DNA of 64,000 bases from G036327475 sp036327475 (GCF_036327475.1 NZ_CP132913.1:1-64000); one strand, 5' to 3'; shown: positions 8,995 to 17,952, counted from the first letter of the stretch. Made by a program: numbers and translations. The notes: generated by a model not told the origin, from the sequence alone.

Positions 8995-9248
8995 TGAGTG
9001 ACCAAATCCGTGCTCTGCAAGGTCGTGTGGTTAGCGACAAAATGGAGAAATCCATCGTTGTGGCTATTGAACGTTTTGTGAAACACCCAATCTATGGAAA
9101 GTTCATCAAGCGCACGACCAAGCTCCACGTACATGACGAGAACAATGATGGCAATATTGGCGACGTCGTTGAAATAAGCGAATGCCGTCCGATTTCCAAG
9201 ACCAAGTCCTGGACGCTGGTTTGCGTTGTAGAGAAATCGCTCCTGTGA
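8994..9248 (+). CDS. rpsQ: 30S ribosomal protein S17
   Basis: S17 is a primary 16S-binding OB-fold protein, 84 residues as in E. coli, with GRVVSDKMEKSIVVAIERFV near the start. It is the last gene of the S10 operon here, followed by the spc promoter region. Confidence 0.98.
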   Translation: MSDQIRALQGRVVSDKMEKSIVVAIERFVKHPIYGKFIKRTTKLHVHDENNDGNIGDVVEISECRPISKTKSWTLVCVVEKSLL

Positions 9249-9411
9249 AACGGTAGGCACTCTCTGAGCAGATAAACGGTTCTTTGAGCTGTTTGTTTTT
9301 CTACACATAGTATCAGGAACGGTGTTACAATAACGTGTCTTTATAGTTTTTTCTTACGACCGATTCAAGTCGTTAATTATAAGTGGTAGTTGACATTAGC
9401 GGAGCACTCAC
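9249..9411 (+). promoter_or_regulatory. spc operon promoter and leader
   Basis: The spacer between rpsQ and rplN resembles the E. coli spc promoter region: TCTACA at 9300-9305 as a weak -35 element, GGTGT followed by TACAAT (9326-9331) as the -10 element, and an rplN leader ending GACATTAGCGGAGCACTCAC, which is nearly identical to E. coli. The spacing between the hexamers as I align them is 20 bp, longer than usual, so the exact -35 position is uncertain. Confidence 0.65.
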
Positions 9412-9783
9412 ATGATCCAAGAACAAACTATGCTGACCGTGGCCGACAACTCCGGTGCACGCCGTGTAATGTGTATCAAGGTTCTAGGTGGCTCGCACCG
9501 TCGCTACGCAGGCGTCGGCGACATTATCAAAATTACCATCAAGGAAGCGATTCCTCGTGGCAAAGTAAAAAAGGGTGATGTTCTGAAGGCGGTGGTGGTG
9601 CGCACTAAAAAGGGTGTTCATCGTCCTGACGGTTCTGTCGTTCGCTTCGATGGTAATGCTTGTGTTTTATTGAACAACAACAGTGAACAACCTATCGGTA
9701 CGCGTATTTTTGGGCCGGTGACTCGTGAACTGCGTACCGAGAAGTTCATGAAAATCATTTCCCTGGCACCTGAAGTACTCTGA
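9412..9783 (+). CDS. rplN: 50S ribosomal protein L14
   Basis: First gene of the spc operon. L14 forms intersubunit bridge B8. It has 123 residues beginning MIQEQTMLTVADNSGARRVM; the KOW-like core KEAIPRGKVKKGDVLKAVVV is intact. GCGGAGC upstream gives the SD. Confidence 0.98.
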   Translation: MIQEQTMLTVADNSGARRVMCIKVLGGSHRRYAGVGDIIKITIKEAIPRGKVKKGDVLKAVVVRTKKGVHRPDGSVVRFDGNACVLLNNNSEQPIGTRIFGPVTRELRTEKFMKIISLAPEVL

Positions 9784-9793
9784 GGAGCGAATC

Positions 9794-10108
9794 ATGGCTG
9801 CGAAAATCCGTCGTGATGACGAAGTTATCGTGCTAACCGGCAAAGATAAGGGTAAGCGCGGTAAAGTAAAAAATGTCCTGTCTACCGGTAAGGCCATTGT
9901 TGAAGGTATCAATCTGGTTAAGAAGCATCAAAAACCAGTACCGGCCATGAACCAGCCTGGCGGCATCGTTAAGAAAGAAGCGGCAATCGATCTTTCCAAT
10001 CTTGCAATCCTCAATACGACTTCCAGCAAGGCGGACCGTGTGGGATTTAAGATCAAAGACGGTAAGAAAGTACGTGTCTTCAAATCTAACGGTGAAACTA
10101 TTAGGTAA
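9794..10108 (+). CDS. rplX: 50S ribosomal protein L24
   Basis: L24 is one of the two assembly-initiator proteins of the 50S subunit. The 104 residues contain a KOW motif (RRDDEVIVLTGKDKGKRGKV, about residues 5-24). Its end lies 14 bp before rplE, with the SD GAGGAGCG for rplX itself overlapping the rplN stop. Confidence 0.98.
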   Translation: MAAKIRRDDEVIVLTGKDKGKRGKVKNVLSTGKAIVEGINLVKKHQKPVPAMNQPGGIVKKEAAIDLSNLAILNTTSSKADRVGFKIKDGKKVRVFKSNGETIR

Positions 10109-10122
10109 TGTGGGGTAGTACG

Positions 10123-10662
10123 ATGGCGAAACTGCATGATTACTACAAAAACGAGGTAGTTTCTCAACTTATGAAACAGCTCGATTACCATTCTGTCATG
10201 CAAGTCCCTCGGATTGAGAAGATCACCCTAAATACGGGTGTGGGTGAAGCAATCGCCGATAAAAAGCTGCTGGATAGCGCCATAGCCGATTTGATCGCGA
10301 TTTCAGGCCAAAAGCCGCTTATCACCAAAGCACGCAAATCTATTGCTGGCTTCAAAATCCGTCAGGGCTATCCGATCGGTTGTAAAGTAACCCTGCGTGG
10401 CAAACGCATGTGGGAGTTCCTCGAGCGACTGATTTCCATTGCTGTACCGCGTATCCGTGACTTCCGTGGCCTGTCCATCAAGTCATTCGATGGTCGTGGC
10501 AACTACAGCATGGGCGTGCGTGAACAGATCATCTTCCCGGAGGTCGACTATGACAAAGTCGAACGCGTTCGTGGCTTGGATATTACCATCACCACCACTG
10601 CGCAATCTGATGATGAAGGCCGTGCGCTGTTGACCGCCTTTAACTTCCCATTCCGCAAGTAG
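10123..10662 (+). CDS. rplE: 50S ribosomal protein L5
   Basis: L5 binds 5S rRNA and contacts the P-site tRNA. I start it at ATG 10123 (MAKLHDYYKNEVV), which gives the 179-residue family length; an upstream in-frame ATG at 10108 overlaps rplX and lacks homology. In E. coli the S8 protein represses the spc operon by binding the mRNA around this start, and the same arrangement is plausible here. The 5S partner is not encoded in the local rRNA operon. Confidence 0.97.
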   Translation: MAKLHDYYKNEVVSQLMKQLDYHSVMQVPRIEKITLNTGVGEAIADKKLLDSAIADLIAISGQKPLITKARKSIAGFKIRQGYPIGCKVTLRGKRMWEFLERLISIAVPRIRDFRGLSIKSFDGRGNYSMGVREQIIFPEVDYDKVERVRGLDITITTTAQSDDEGRALLTAFNFPFRK

Positions 10663-10674
10663 GTAGGGTTACTG

Positions 10675-10980
10675 ATGGCCAAACAATCCATGAAAGCACG
10701 CGAAGTAAAACGCGTGAAATTAGCTGATAAATTTTTCGCGAAACGCACTGCACTTAAAACTATCATCTCCGACGTGAATGTTTCCGATAAAGAACGTTGG
10801 GATGCGGTTCTCAAGCTGCAGACTCTGGTGCGTGATTCTAGTCCATCGCGTCAGCGTAACCGTTGCCGCCAAACTGGTCGTCCGCACGCTTTCCTGCGGA
10901 AATTCGGGTTGAGTCGTATCAAGGTCCGTGAAGCCGCTATGCGCGGTGAAATCCCTGGGTTGAGAAAAGCTAGCTGGTAA
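10675..10980 (+). CDS. rpsN: 30S ribosomal protein S14
   Basis: This 101-residue S14 is the zinc-free type: the C-terminal segment RNRCRQTGRPHAFLRKFGLS has a single Cys in place of the CxxC pairs of the zinc form. The start is MAKQSMKAREVKRVKL. The last 15 bp, including the stop codon, are duplicated immediately downstream (see the repeat), but the duplicate is not translated. Confidence 0.98.
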   Translation: MAKQSMKAREVKRVKLADKFFAKRTALKTIISDVNVSDKERWDAVLKLQTLVRDSSPSRQRNRCRQTGRPHAFLRKFGLSRIKVREAAMRGEIPGLRKASW

Positions 10981-10995
10981 AAAGCTAGCTGGTAA
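10966..10995 (+). repeat. 15-bp tandem duplication of the rpsN 3' end
   Basis: AAAGCTAGCTGGTAA occurs at 10966-10980 (the last four codons plus stop) and again at 10981-10995. The first TAA ends rpsN, so the second copy only lengthens the rpsN-rpsH spacer. Confidence 0.95.
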
Positions 10996-11029
10996 ATTGT
11001 CACCGATTGAATCACGGGAGCAAAGATAG

Positions 11030-11422
11030 ATGAGCATGCAAGATCCGATCGCGGATATGCTGACCCGTATCCGTAACGATCAAGCCGCGAACAAAACCAC
11101 GGTCTCCATGCCTTCTTCCAAACTTAAAGTGGCAATTGCCAACTTGCTGAAAGAAGAAGGCTTTATTGAAGATTATAAAGTTGAAGGCGACACCAAGCCG
11201 ACGCTGGAACTGGTGCTTAAGTACTTCCAGGGTAATCCGGTAGTAGAAAGCATTCAGCGTATCAGCCGCCCCGGACTGCGTATCTATAAGAAAAAAGATG
11301 CGCTGCCGAAAGTAATGGCAGGTATGGGTATCGCGGTTGTTTCTACCTCGAAAGGGATCATGACTGATCGTGCGGCTCGCCAGGCTAGCCTTGGTGGTGA
11401 GGTTATCTGCTACGTAGCGTAA
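11030..11422 (+). CDS. rpsH: 30S ribosomal protein S8 (spc operon repressor)
   Basis: S8 binds 16S rRNA helix 21 and represses spc translation at the rplE start. 130 residues, starting MSMQDPIADMLTRIRN and ending with the conserved STSKGIMTDRAAR plus GGEVICYVA. GGGAGC is the SD. Confidence 0.98.
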   Translation: MSMQDPIADMLTRIRNDQAANKTTVSMPSSKLKVAIANLLKEEGFIEDYKVEGDTKPTLELVLKYFQGNPVVESIQRISRPGLRIYKKKDALPKVMAGMGIAVVSTSKGIMTDRAARQASLGGEVICYVA

Positions 11423-11435
11423 TTGGGAGAGAAGA

Positions 11436-11969
11436 ATGTCTCGTGTTGCTAAAGCACCCGTCGTCATTCCTGCCGGCGTAGAGGTAAAACTCAACGGTCA
11501 GGATATTTCGATTAAGGGTAAAAACGGCGAGCTGACTCGCACTATCCACGAAGCTGTTGACGTTCAGTATGCTGATAACCAGCTGACCTTTGCTCCGCGT
11601 GATGGCCATGCCAATGGTTGGGCCCTTGCAGGCACGACTCGTGCGCTACTGAACGGCATGGTGATCGGTGTGACCGACGGCTTCATTAAAAAGCTACAGC
11701 TAGTAGGTGTGGGTTACCGTGCTGCAGTGAAAGGTAATGTGGTGAATTTGTCTCTTGGCTTTTCTCACCCCATCGACCATCAACTGCCAGCAGGTATCAC
11801 CGCAGAATGCCCAAGCCAAACTGAAATCGTGCTAAAAGGCGCTGATAAGCAGGCCATTGGCCAGGTTGCGGCAGATCTGCGTGCCTATCGTCGTCCTGAG
11901 CCTTATAAAGGCAAGGGTATTCGTTACGCCGACGAAGTTGTACGTACCAAAGAGTCTAAGAAGAAATAA
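11436..11969 (+). CDS. rplF: 50S ribosomal protein L6
   Basis: L6 has two related alpha/beta domains and sits near the factor-binding site beside the sarcin-ricin loop. 177 residues as in E. coli. Domain 1 has GQDISIKGKNGELTR; domain 2 ends with the signature PEPYKGKGIRYADE. The SD GGGAGAG precedes the ATG. Confidence 0.98.
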   Translation: MSRVAKAPVVIPAGVEVKLNGQDISIKGKNGELTRTIHEAVDVQYADNQLTFAPRDGHANGWALAGTTRALLNGMVIGVTDGFIKKLQLVGVGYRAAVKGNVVNLSLGFSHPIDHQLPAGITAECPSQTEIVLKGADKQAIGQVAADLRAYRRPEPYKGKGIRYADEVVRTKESKKK

Positions 11970-11976
11970 GGTAACC

Positions 11977-12333
11977 ATGGATAAGAAGGCAGCTCGTATC
12001 CGTCGTGCAACCCGCACACGTCGCAAACTCCAGGAATTGGGTGCAACCCGCCTGGTGGTGCACCGTACTCCGCGTCATATGTACGCACAGATTATTGCGC
12101 CAAACGGTGCTGAAGTCCTTGTAGCTGCTTCTACTGTGGAAAAAGCTATCGTGGAGCAACTAAAAGGTACTACCGGTAACAAAGACGCCGCAGCGGTAGT
12201 AGGCAAAATTATCGCCGAGCGCGCGCTGGAAAAAGGCATTAAAGATGTGTCCTTTGACCGTTCTGGGTTTCAATATCATGGTCGAGTCCAGGCACTGGCA
12301 GATGCTGCCCGTGAAGCTGGCCTTCAGTTCTAA
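11977..12333 (+). CDS. rplR: 50S ribosomal protein L18
   Basis: L18 binds 5S rRNA and carries it, with L5, into the 50S subunit. The start at 11977 (MDKKAARIRRATRTRRKLQ) follows GGTAACC and matches E. coli; a longer in-frame extension upstream runs inside rplF and is not real. Length is 118, one more than E. coli, because of an extra Gly in the segment EQLKGTTGNKDAA near residue 78. Confidence 0.97.
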   Translation: MDKKAARIRRATRTRRKLQELGATRLVVHRTPRHMYAQIIAPNGAEVLVAASTVEKAIVEQLKGTTGNKDAAAVVGKIIAERALEKGIKDVSFDRSGFQYHGRVQALADAAREAGLQF

Positions 12334-12348
12334 GGCAAGGGTGGTAAG

Positions 12349-12849
12349 ATGGGGCGCATCGAAAAACAATCTGGTGAACTGCAGGAAAAGCTGATCGCGG
12401 TAAACCGCGTATCTAAAACCGTAAAAGGTGGGCGTATTTTCAGCTTTACCGCACTGACAGTCGTTGGTGATGGTAATGGTCGCGTTGGTTTTGGCTACGG
12501 CAAAGCACGCGAAGTTCCGACAGCGATTCAGAAAGCGATGGAAAAAGCCCGTCGCAACATGATGAGTGTCGCGCTGAACAGCGGCACTCTGCAGCATCCG
12601 ATTAAAGGTACTCATACGGGTTCACGCGTGTTCATGCAACCGGCTTCCGAAGGTACCGGTATTATCGCCGGTGGTGCAATGCGCGCCGTCCTAGAAGTCG
12701 CGGGGGTTCACAACGTACTGACAAAAGCCTATGGTTCCACCAACCCGATCAACGTAGTTCGTGCAACTATCGACGCTCTTGGCAATATGAAGTCTCCTGA
12801 AATGATCGCTGCCAAGCGTGGTAAATTTGTTGAAGAAATTCTGGGGTAA
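12349..12849 (+). CDS. rpsE: 30S ribosomal protein S5
   Basis: S5 contributes to the mRNA entry channel and to decoding accuracy. 166 residues, with the double-stranded RNA-binding-like N-domain (VNRVSKTVKGGRIFSFTALT, about residues 20-39) and the GIIAGGAMRAVLEVAGVHNV segment in the C-domain. No residue change suggestive of a ram-type mutation is apparent by eye. Confidence 0.98.
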   Translation: MGRIEKQSGELQEKLIAVNRVSKTVKGGRIFSFTALTVVGDGNGRVGFGYGKAREVPTAIQKAMEKARRNMMSVALNSGTLQHPIKGTHTGSRVFMQPASEGTGIIAGGAMRAVLEVAGVHNVLTKAYGSTNPINVVRATIDALGNMKSPEMIAAKRGKFVEEILG

Positions 12850-12855
12850 TTAACC

Positions 12856-13035
12856 ATGGCACAGACTATTAAAATTAATCAGACTCGCAGTTCCATCGGT
12901 CGTCTGCCGAAACACAAGGCAACTCTGGTTGGCCTGGGCCTGCGTCACATTGGCCACACCGTAGAGCGTGAAGATACACCTGCAGTACGTGGTATGGTCA
13001 ATTTGGTTTCCTATATGGTCAAAGTTGAGGAGTAA
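12856..13035 (+). CDS. rpmD: 50S ribosomal protein L30
   Basis: A 59-residue protein, MAQTIKINQTRSSIGRLPKH at the start and MVNLVSYMVKVEE at the end, with the HxIGHTVEREDTPAVRGM core typical of L30. It lies 6 bp after rpsE and 4 bp before rplO, in the usual spc order. Confidence 0.97.
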   Translation: MAQTIKINQTRSSIGRLPKHKATLVGLGLRHIGHTVEREDTPAVRGMVNLVSYMVKVEE

Positions 13036-13039
13036 AGAG

Positions 13040-13474
13040 ATGCGTTTAAATACCCTGTCTCCGGCTGATGGTTTCAAGCGCACCTCTAAGCGTCCAGGCC
13101 GCGGTATTGGTTGTGGCTTGGGCAAAACCGGCGGACGGGGTCACAAAGGTCAGAAATCTCGTTCTGGCGCTGGCATACGTCGCGGGTTTGAAGGGGGCCA
13201 GATGCCTCTGTATCGGCGTCTGCCGAAATTCGGCTTTACGTCGCGCAAATCTATGGTCACCGCTGAAGTCCGCCTGTCCGATTTGGTGCACATAGAAGGC
13301 GAAGTCGTGGATCTGAACGCGCTGAAGTCCGCTAACATCGTTGACATCCAAACTGAATTCGCAAAAATTATGCTCTCCGGCGAAGTTAAACGCGCGGTTA
13401 CCGTGCGTGGCCTTCGTGTAAGCAAGGGCGCGCGTGTCGCAATCGAAGCTGCCGGCGGTAAAATTGAGGAATAA
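13040..13474 (+). CDS. rplO: 50S ribosomal protein L15
   Basis: L15 is a late-assembly protein with a glycine- and arginine-rich N-terminal tail (SKRPGRGIGCGLGKTGGRG, about residues 14-32) that threads into 23S rRNA. Length 144 as in E. coli. The ATG at 13040 follows GAGGAG; the longer upstream frame overlaps rpmD and is discarded. Confidence 0.98.
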   Translation: MRLNTLSPADGFKRTSKRPGRGIGCGLGKTGGRGHKGQKSRSGAGIRRGFEGGQMPLYRRLPKFGFTSRKSMVTAEVRLSDLVHIEGEVVDLNALKSANIVDIQTEFAKIMLSGEVKRAVTVRGLRVSKGARVAIEAAGGKIEE

Positions 13475-13481
13475 GTAGCAG

Positions 13482-14813
13482 ATGACTAAACAACCAGGAT
13501 TAGATTTTCAAAGCGCCAAAGGCGGAATGGGTGAACTGAAGCGTAGACTTCTGTTTGTTATCGTGGCGCTTGTTGTCTTCCGCATCGGCTCTTTTATTCC
13601 GATCCCTGGCGTTGATGTCATCGTACTTGCGAAGTTGTTCGAACAGCAGCGCGGCACCATCATTGAAATGTTTAACATGTTCTCTGGTGGTGCGCTCAGC
13701 CGTGCTTCTGTCTTTGCATTGGGGATCATGCCGTATATCTCGGCATCGATCATCGTCCAGCTGCTCACGGTGGTACACCCGGCGCTGGCGGAGATTAAAA
13801 AAGAGGGCGAGGCTGGCAAACGTAAAGTCAGCCAGTACACTCGCTACGGCACGTTGGTGTTGGCAATATTTCAGTCAATCGGTATCGCAACCGGTTTGCC
13901 GAATATGCCTGGAATGCAAGGTTTGGTGATTAATCCAGGCTTTGCGTTTTACTTTACTGCGGTAGTGAGCCTGGTCTGCGGGACAATGTTCCTGATGTGG
14001 CTGGGCGAACAGATTACTGAACGAGGTATCAGCAACGGTATCTCTATCATTATCTTCGCGGGTATCGTAGCGGGCTTGCCACCTTCCATCGGCCACACCA
14101 TAGAGCAGGCTCGGCAAGGCGATATGCACTTCCTCGTGTTGCTATTGGTTGCGGCTTTAGTGTTCGCGGTGACGTTTTTCGTGGTGTTCGTTGAGCGTGG
14201 TCAACGTCGTATCGCCGTTAACTACGCCAAGCGTCAGCAAGGACGTCGCGTTTATGCGACCCAGAGTACGCATTTGCCGCTGAAAGTGAACATGGCCGGG
14301 GTTATCCCGGCAATTTTCGCCTCTAGTATTATTCTGTTTCCGGCCACGATTGCATCCTGGTTCGGAGGCGGTACAGGTTGGGGCTGGCTGTCTGCAATTT
14401 CGCTCTATTTGCAGCCTGGTCAGCCGCTTTATGTGTTACTATATGCAGCTGCAATCATATTCTTCTGTTTCTTTTACACGGCGTTGGTATTCAACCCGCG
14501 CGAGACAGCAGATAATCTGAAGAAGTCCGGTGCATTTGTACCGGGCATTCGTCCGGGAGAGCAAACGGCCAGGTATATTGATAAGGTTATGACCCGCCTC
14601 ACGCTAGTCGGCGCCATGTATATTACCTTTATCTGCCTAATTCCGGAGTTCATGCGTGCCGCAATGAAAGTTCCGTTCTATTTTGGGGGCACGTCTTTAT
14701 TGATCGTCATTGTGGTTATCATGGACTTTATGGCTCAGGTGCAGATTTTGATGATGTCAAGTCAGTACGAGTCTGCATTGAAGAAAGCAAACCTGAAAGG
14801 CTATAACTACTAA
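13482..14813 (+). CDS. secY: Protein translocase channel subunit SecY
   Basis: SecY forms the inner-membrane protein-conducting channel with SecE and SecG. The 443 residues equal E. coli. TM1 (LLFVIVALVVFRIGSFIPIP, about 23-42) and the plug region with GALSRASVFALGIMPYISAS are intact, followed by eight further hydrophobic segments. The cytoplasmic loops that bind SecA and the ribosome (KKEGEAGKRKVSQYTRYGT and the NPRETADNLKKSGAFVPGIR region) are conserved. It is the penultimate gene of the spc operon, 8 bp after rplO. Confidence 0.98.
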   Translation: MTKQPGLDFQSAKGGMGELKRRLLFVIVALVVFRIGSFIPIPGVDVIVLAKLFEQQRGTIIEMFNMFSGGALSRASVFALGIMPYISASIIVQLLTVVHPALAEIKKEGEAGKRKVSQYTRYGTLVLAIFQSIGIATGLPNMPGMQGLVINPGFAFYFTAVVSLVCGTMFLMWLGEQITERGISNGISIIIFAGIVAGLPPSIGHTIEQARQGDMHFLVLLLVAALVFAVTFFVVFVERGQRRIAVNYAKRQQGRRVYATQSTHLPLKVNMAGVIPAIFASSIILFPATIASWFGGGTGWGWLSAISLYLQPGQPLYVLLYAAAIIFFCFFYTALVFNPRETADNLKKSGAFVPGIRPGEQTARYIDKVMTRLTLVGAMYITFICLIPEFMRAAMKVPFYFGGTSLLIVIVVIMDFMAQVQILMMSSQYESALKKANLKGYNY

Positions 14814-14846
14814 TTCGGGAAACTTGAGAAGTTACGGAGAGTAAAA

Positions 14847-14963
14847 ATGAAAGTCCGTGCTTCCGTCAAGAAATTATGTCGGAACTGCAAAATCGTTAAG
14901 CGTAACGGTGTCGTTCATGTGATTTGCGGCACTGAGCCTAAGCACAAACAACGCCAAGGCTAG
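14847..14963 (+). CDS. rpmJ: 50S ribosomal protein L36
   Basis: Last gene of the spc operon, 38 residues. The zinc-binding pattern is complete: CRNC near residues 11-14, then Cys27 and His33. Start MKVRASVKKLCRNCKIVK, end PKHKQRQG. GGAGAG lies 8 bp upstream of the ATG. Confidence 0.97.
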   Translation: MKVRASVKKLCRNCKIVKRNGVVHVICGTEPKHKQRQG

Positions 14964-14984
14964 TATTTCCTTTTTATTGCAAAG

Positions 14985-15120
14985 TTGGATTGAGCTGGCT
15001 AGATGGGCCAGTCAATCTTTTGTGTGTCTCTGAGACATTGTTTGAGTATCCTTAAAACGAGCTTTCAGAATAGTGTTTGCCGTTAAAAATTTTAGGAGTA
15101 CATAGTGGCCCGCATAGCAG
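14985..15120 (+). promoter_or_regulatory. alpha operon leader with S4-binding pseudoknot
   Basis: The rpmJ-rpsM spacer matches the E. coli alpha leader, an RNA pseudoknot bound by S4 that traps the ribosome on the rpsM start. GAGCTGGCTAGATGGGCCAG (14993-15012) is the recognisable first hairpin, and GAGTATCCTTAAAACGAGC lies further down. The SD TAGGAG precedes the GTG start. Conservation suggests that S4 autoregulation is retained. Confidence 0.8.
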
Positions 15121-15461
15121 GTATTAACATTCCTGATCATAAACATGCCGTTATTGCCCTAACATCAATCTACGGTATCGGCAAAACCCGGTCGCGGCAT
15201 ATCTGCGCGGCTACGGGCATTGCTGAAAATGTTAAGATCAGTGAGCTGTCTGAGGAGCAGATTGACACGCTGCGTGATGCAGCTGCCAAGTTTGTTGTCG
15301 AAGGCGATCTGCGTCGTGAAGTAATCCTGAGTATCAAACGTCTGATAGATCTTGGCACCTATCGTGGTTTGCGTCATCGTCGTGGTCTTCCGGTCAACGG
15401 TCAGCGTACTAAGACCAATGCCCGCACCCGTAAGGGTCCGTGCAAACCGATCAAGAAATAA
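15105..15461 (+). CDS. rpsM: 30S ribosomal protein S13
   Basis: S13 lies in the 30S head, contacts the P-site tRNA with its basic tail and forms bridges to the 50S subunit. 118 residues with a GTG start, as in E. coli. The helix-hairpin region IYGIGKTRSRHIC and the tail GQRTKTNARTRKGPCKPIKK are intact. First gene of the alpha operon. Confidence 0.98.
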   Translation: MARIAGINIPDHKHAVIALTSIYGIGKTRSRHICAATGIAENVKISELSEEQIDTLRDAAAKFVVEGDLRREVILSIKRLIDLGTYRGLRHRRGLPVNGQRTKTNARTRKGPCKPIKK

Positions 15462-15478
15462 TCGGAGGTGAGTCAATA

Positions 15479-15868
15479 ATGGCTAAGGCGCCTATTCGTG
15501 CACGTAAGCGTGTTAAAAAACAAGTTTCAGATGGTGTGGCTCATATCCATGCGTCTTTCAACAATACCATCGTAACTATTACCGATCGTCAGGGTAATGC
15601 GTTGGGTTGGGCGACTGCCGGTGGTTCCGGTTTCCGCGGTTCTCGTAAGTCCACGCCTTTCGCCGCACAGGTTGCAGCGGAACGTTGTTCTGAAGCAGTG
15701 AAAGAATATGGCATCAAAAATCTGGAGATTATGGTTAAAGGACCAGGTCCGGGCCGCGAGTCTACCGTTCGCGCGTTAAACGCGGCTGGTTTCCGTATCA
15801 CGAACATTACTGATGTGACTCCAATTCCCCATAACGGTTGTCGTCCGCCTAAAAAGCGCCGCGTATAA
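15479..15868 (+). CDS. rpsK: 30S ribosomal protein S11
   Basis: S11 lies on the platform of the 30S subunit near the E site. The start at 15479 (MAKAPIRARKRVKKQVSDG) follows CGGAGGTGAG and gives 129 residues, the E. coli length; the upstream extension overlaps rpsM. The C-terminus ends with the conserved THNGCRPPKKRRV-type sequence (here PHNGCRPPKKRRV). Confidence 0.98.
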   Translation: MAKAPIRARKRVKKQVSDGVAHIHASFNNTIVTITDRQGNALGWATAGGSGFRGSRKSTPFAAQVAAERCSEAVKEYGIKNLEIMVKGPGPGRESTVRALNAAGFRITNITDVTPIPHNGCRPPKKRRV

Positions 15869-15897
15869 TGCCACTTTAGGTTAGTTGGAGAAAGAAA

Positions 15898-16518
15898 ATG
15901 GCAAGATATTTGGGTCCTAAGCTCAAGCTGAGCCGTCGTGAGGGCACAGACCTATTCCTGAAGTCTGGTGTTCGTGCGATCGATTCCAAGTGCAAAATTG
16001 AGCAACCGCCTGGTCAGCATGGTGCGCGTAAACCGCGTCTGTCTGATTACGGCGTACAGTTGCGCGAAAAACAAAAAGTTCGTCGTATCTACGGCGTGCT
16101 AGAACGTCAATTCCACAACTACTATAAAGAAGCCGCACGCCTAAAAGGCAATACCGGTGAAAACCTGTTGCAGTTGCTGGAAGGTCGTCTCGACAACGTT
16201 GTTTACCGAATGGGCTTTGGCGCTACCCGCGCTGAAACGCGTCAATTGGTCAGCCACAAGGCGATCATGGTGAACGGCTGCGTTGTCAACATCGCTTCTT
16301 ACCAAGTTGCTCCGAATGACGTTGTCAGCGTACGTGAGAAAGCGAAAAAACAATCCCGTGTTCGTGCCTCATTGGAACTGGTTGAACAGCGTGAAAAGCC
16401 AACCTGGCTTGAAGTCGATGCTATTAAGATGGAAGGGGTATTCAAACGTATTCCAGAACGTACCGATTTGTCTGCGGACATTAATGAACACCTGATCGTC
16501 GAGCTTTACTCTAAGTAA
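15898..16518 (+). CDS. rpsD: 30S ribosomal protein S4 (alpha operon repressor)
   Basis: S4 starts 30S assembly, binds the 5' domain of 16S rRNA and represses the alpha operon through the leader at 14985-15120. 206 residues as in E. coli. The S4 domain is visible around residues 94-155 (LEGRLDNVVYRMGFGATRAE). The N-terminal Zn-free region begins MARYLGPKLKLSRREGTDL. Confidence 0.98.
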   Translation: MARYLGPKLKLSRREGTDLFLKSGVRAIDSKCKIEQPPGQHGARKPRLSDYGVQLREKQKVRRIYGVLERQFHNYYKEAARLKGNTGENLLQLLEGRLDNVVYRMGFGATRAETRQLVSHKAIMVNGCVVNIASYQVAPNDVVSVREKAKKQSRVRASLELVEQREKPTWLEVDAIKMEGVFKRIPERTDLSADINEHLIVELYSK

Positions 16519-16547
16519 GTAAGACTTAGTACCAAAGAGAGGACACA

Positions 16548-17537
16548 ATGCAGGGTTCTGTGACAGAGTTTCTAAAACCGCGCTTGGTAGATATCGAGCA
16601 AATCAGTTCGACGCACGCCAAGGTGACCCTTGAGCCATTGGAGCGTGGCTTTGGTCATACTCTGGGTAACGCACTGCGTCGTATTCTTCTTTCATCAATG
16701 CCGGGTTGCGCGGTGACCGAGGTTGAGATTGATGGTGTACTGCACGAGTACAGCACCAAAGAAGGTGTACAGGAAGACATTCTGGAGATTCTGCTCAACC
16801 TGAAAGGGCTGGCGGTGAGAGTTCAAGGTAAAGATGACGTTGTGTTGACCCTGAACAAATCTGGCATTGGCCCTGTGACCGCAGCCGACATCGCCCATGA
16901 TGGAGATGTTGAAATCGTCAAGCCGCAGCATGTCCTGTGCCATCTGACAGATGAAAACGCATCCATCAATATGCGTATCAAGGTTCAGCGTGGACGTGGT
17001 TATGTTCCGGCTTCTGCTCGCATTCATGCGGAGGAGAATGAGCGCCCGATTGGTCGTTTGCTTGTAGACGCATGCTATAGCCCCGTAGAGCGCATCGCCT
17101 ACAATGTGGAAGCAGCGCGCGTTCAGCAGCGTACCGACCTAGACAAACTGGTTATCGAAATGGAAACCAATGGCACAATCGATCCTGAAGAGGCGATCCG
17201 CCGTGCGGCAATCATTCTGGCTGAACAACTGGAAGCTTTCGTTGACTTACGTGATGTACGTCAGCCAGAAGTAAAAGAAGAAAAACCAGAATTCGATCCG
17301 ATCTTGTTGCGTCCCGTTGATGATCTGGAATTGACCGTCCGCTCTGCTAACTGCCTCAAGGCAGAAGCTATCCACTACATTGGTGATCTGGTACAGCGCA
17401 CCGAGGTTGAGTTGCTGAAAACACCCAACCTTGGTAAAAAATCCCTTACCGAGATTAAAGACGTGTTGGCTTCACGTGGGTTGTCTCTGGGCATGCGTCT
17501 TGAGAATTGGCCTCCGGCAAGTATCGCTGATGAATAA
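16548..17537 (+). CDS. rpoA: RNA polymerase alpha subunit
   Basis: Alpha dimerises to start core assembly. Its N-terminal domain (to about residue 235) has [17 protein letters not shown] around residues 37-53. After a linker, the C-terminal domain (about 250-329) carries the helix-hairpin-helix that binds UP elements and activators: [18 protein letters not shown] and [20 protein letters not shown]. The residues corresponding to E. coli Arg265, Asn268 and Lys298 are present in these segments. The 329-residue length is unchanged. Confidence 0.98.
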
Positions 17538-17577
17538 CCCGATCACAGGTTGAGGTTTTACTGAGAAGGATAAGGTC

Positions 17578-17952
17578 ATGCGCCATCGTAAGAGTGGTCG
17601 TCAACTGAATCGTAACAGCAGCCATCGCCGGGCTATGTTCCGTAACATGGCCAGTTCTTTGGTTCGTCATGAAATCATCAAGACGACCCTGCCGAAAGCG
17701 AAAGAGCTGCGCCGCGTTATTGAACCGCTGATTACACTTGCCAAGACCGACAGTGTTGCAAATCGTCGTCTGGCATTCGCCCGCACTCGTGATAACGAGA
17801 TCGTGGCAAAACTGTTTAACGAGCTAGGCCCGCGTTTTGCGAGCCGCGCCGGTGGTTACACTCGTATTCTGAAGTGTGGCTTCCGTGCAGGCGACAACGC
17901 GCCGATGGCATACATCGAGCTCGTTGATCGTGCTGAGATCGCGCTGAAGTAA
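17578..17952 (+). CDS. rplQ: 50S ribosomal protein L17
   Basis: Last gene of the alpha operon. L17 has 124 residues, three fewer than E. coli, the difference lying at the C-terminus. The start MRHRKSGRQLNRNSSHRRAM and RLAFARTRDNEIVAKLFNELG are standard. No strong terminator hairpin follows; decayed DNA begins at once. Confidence 0.98.
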   Translation: MRHRKSGRQLNRNSSHRRAMFRNMASSLVRHEIIKTTLPKAKELRRVIEPLITLAKTDSVANRRLAFARTRDNEIVAKLFNELGPRFASRAGGYTRILKCGFRAGDNAPMAYIELVDRAEIALK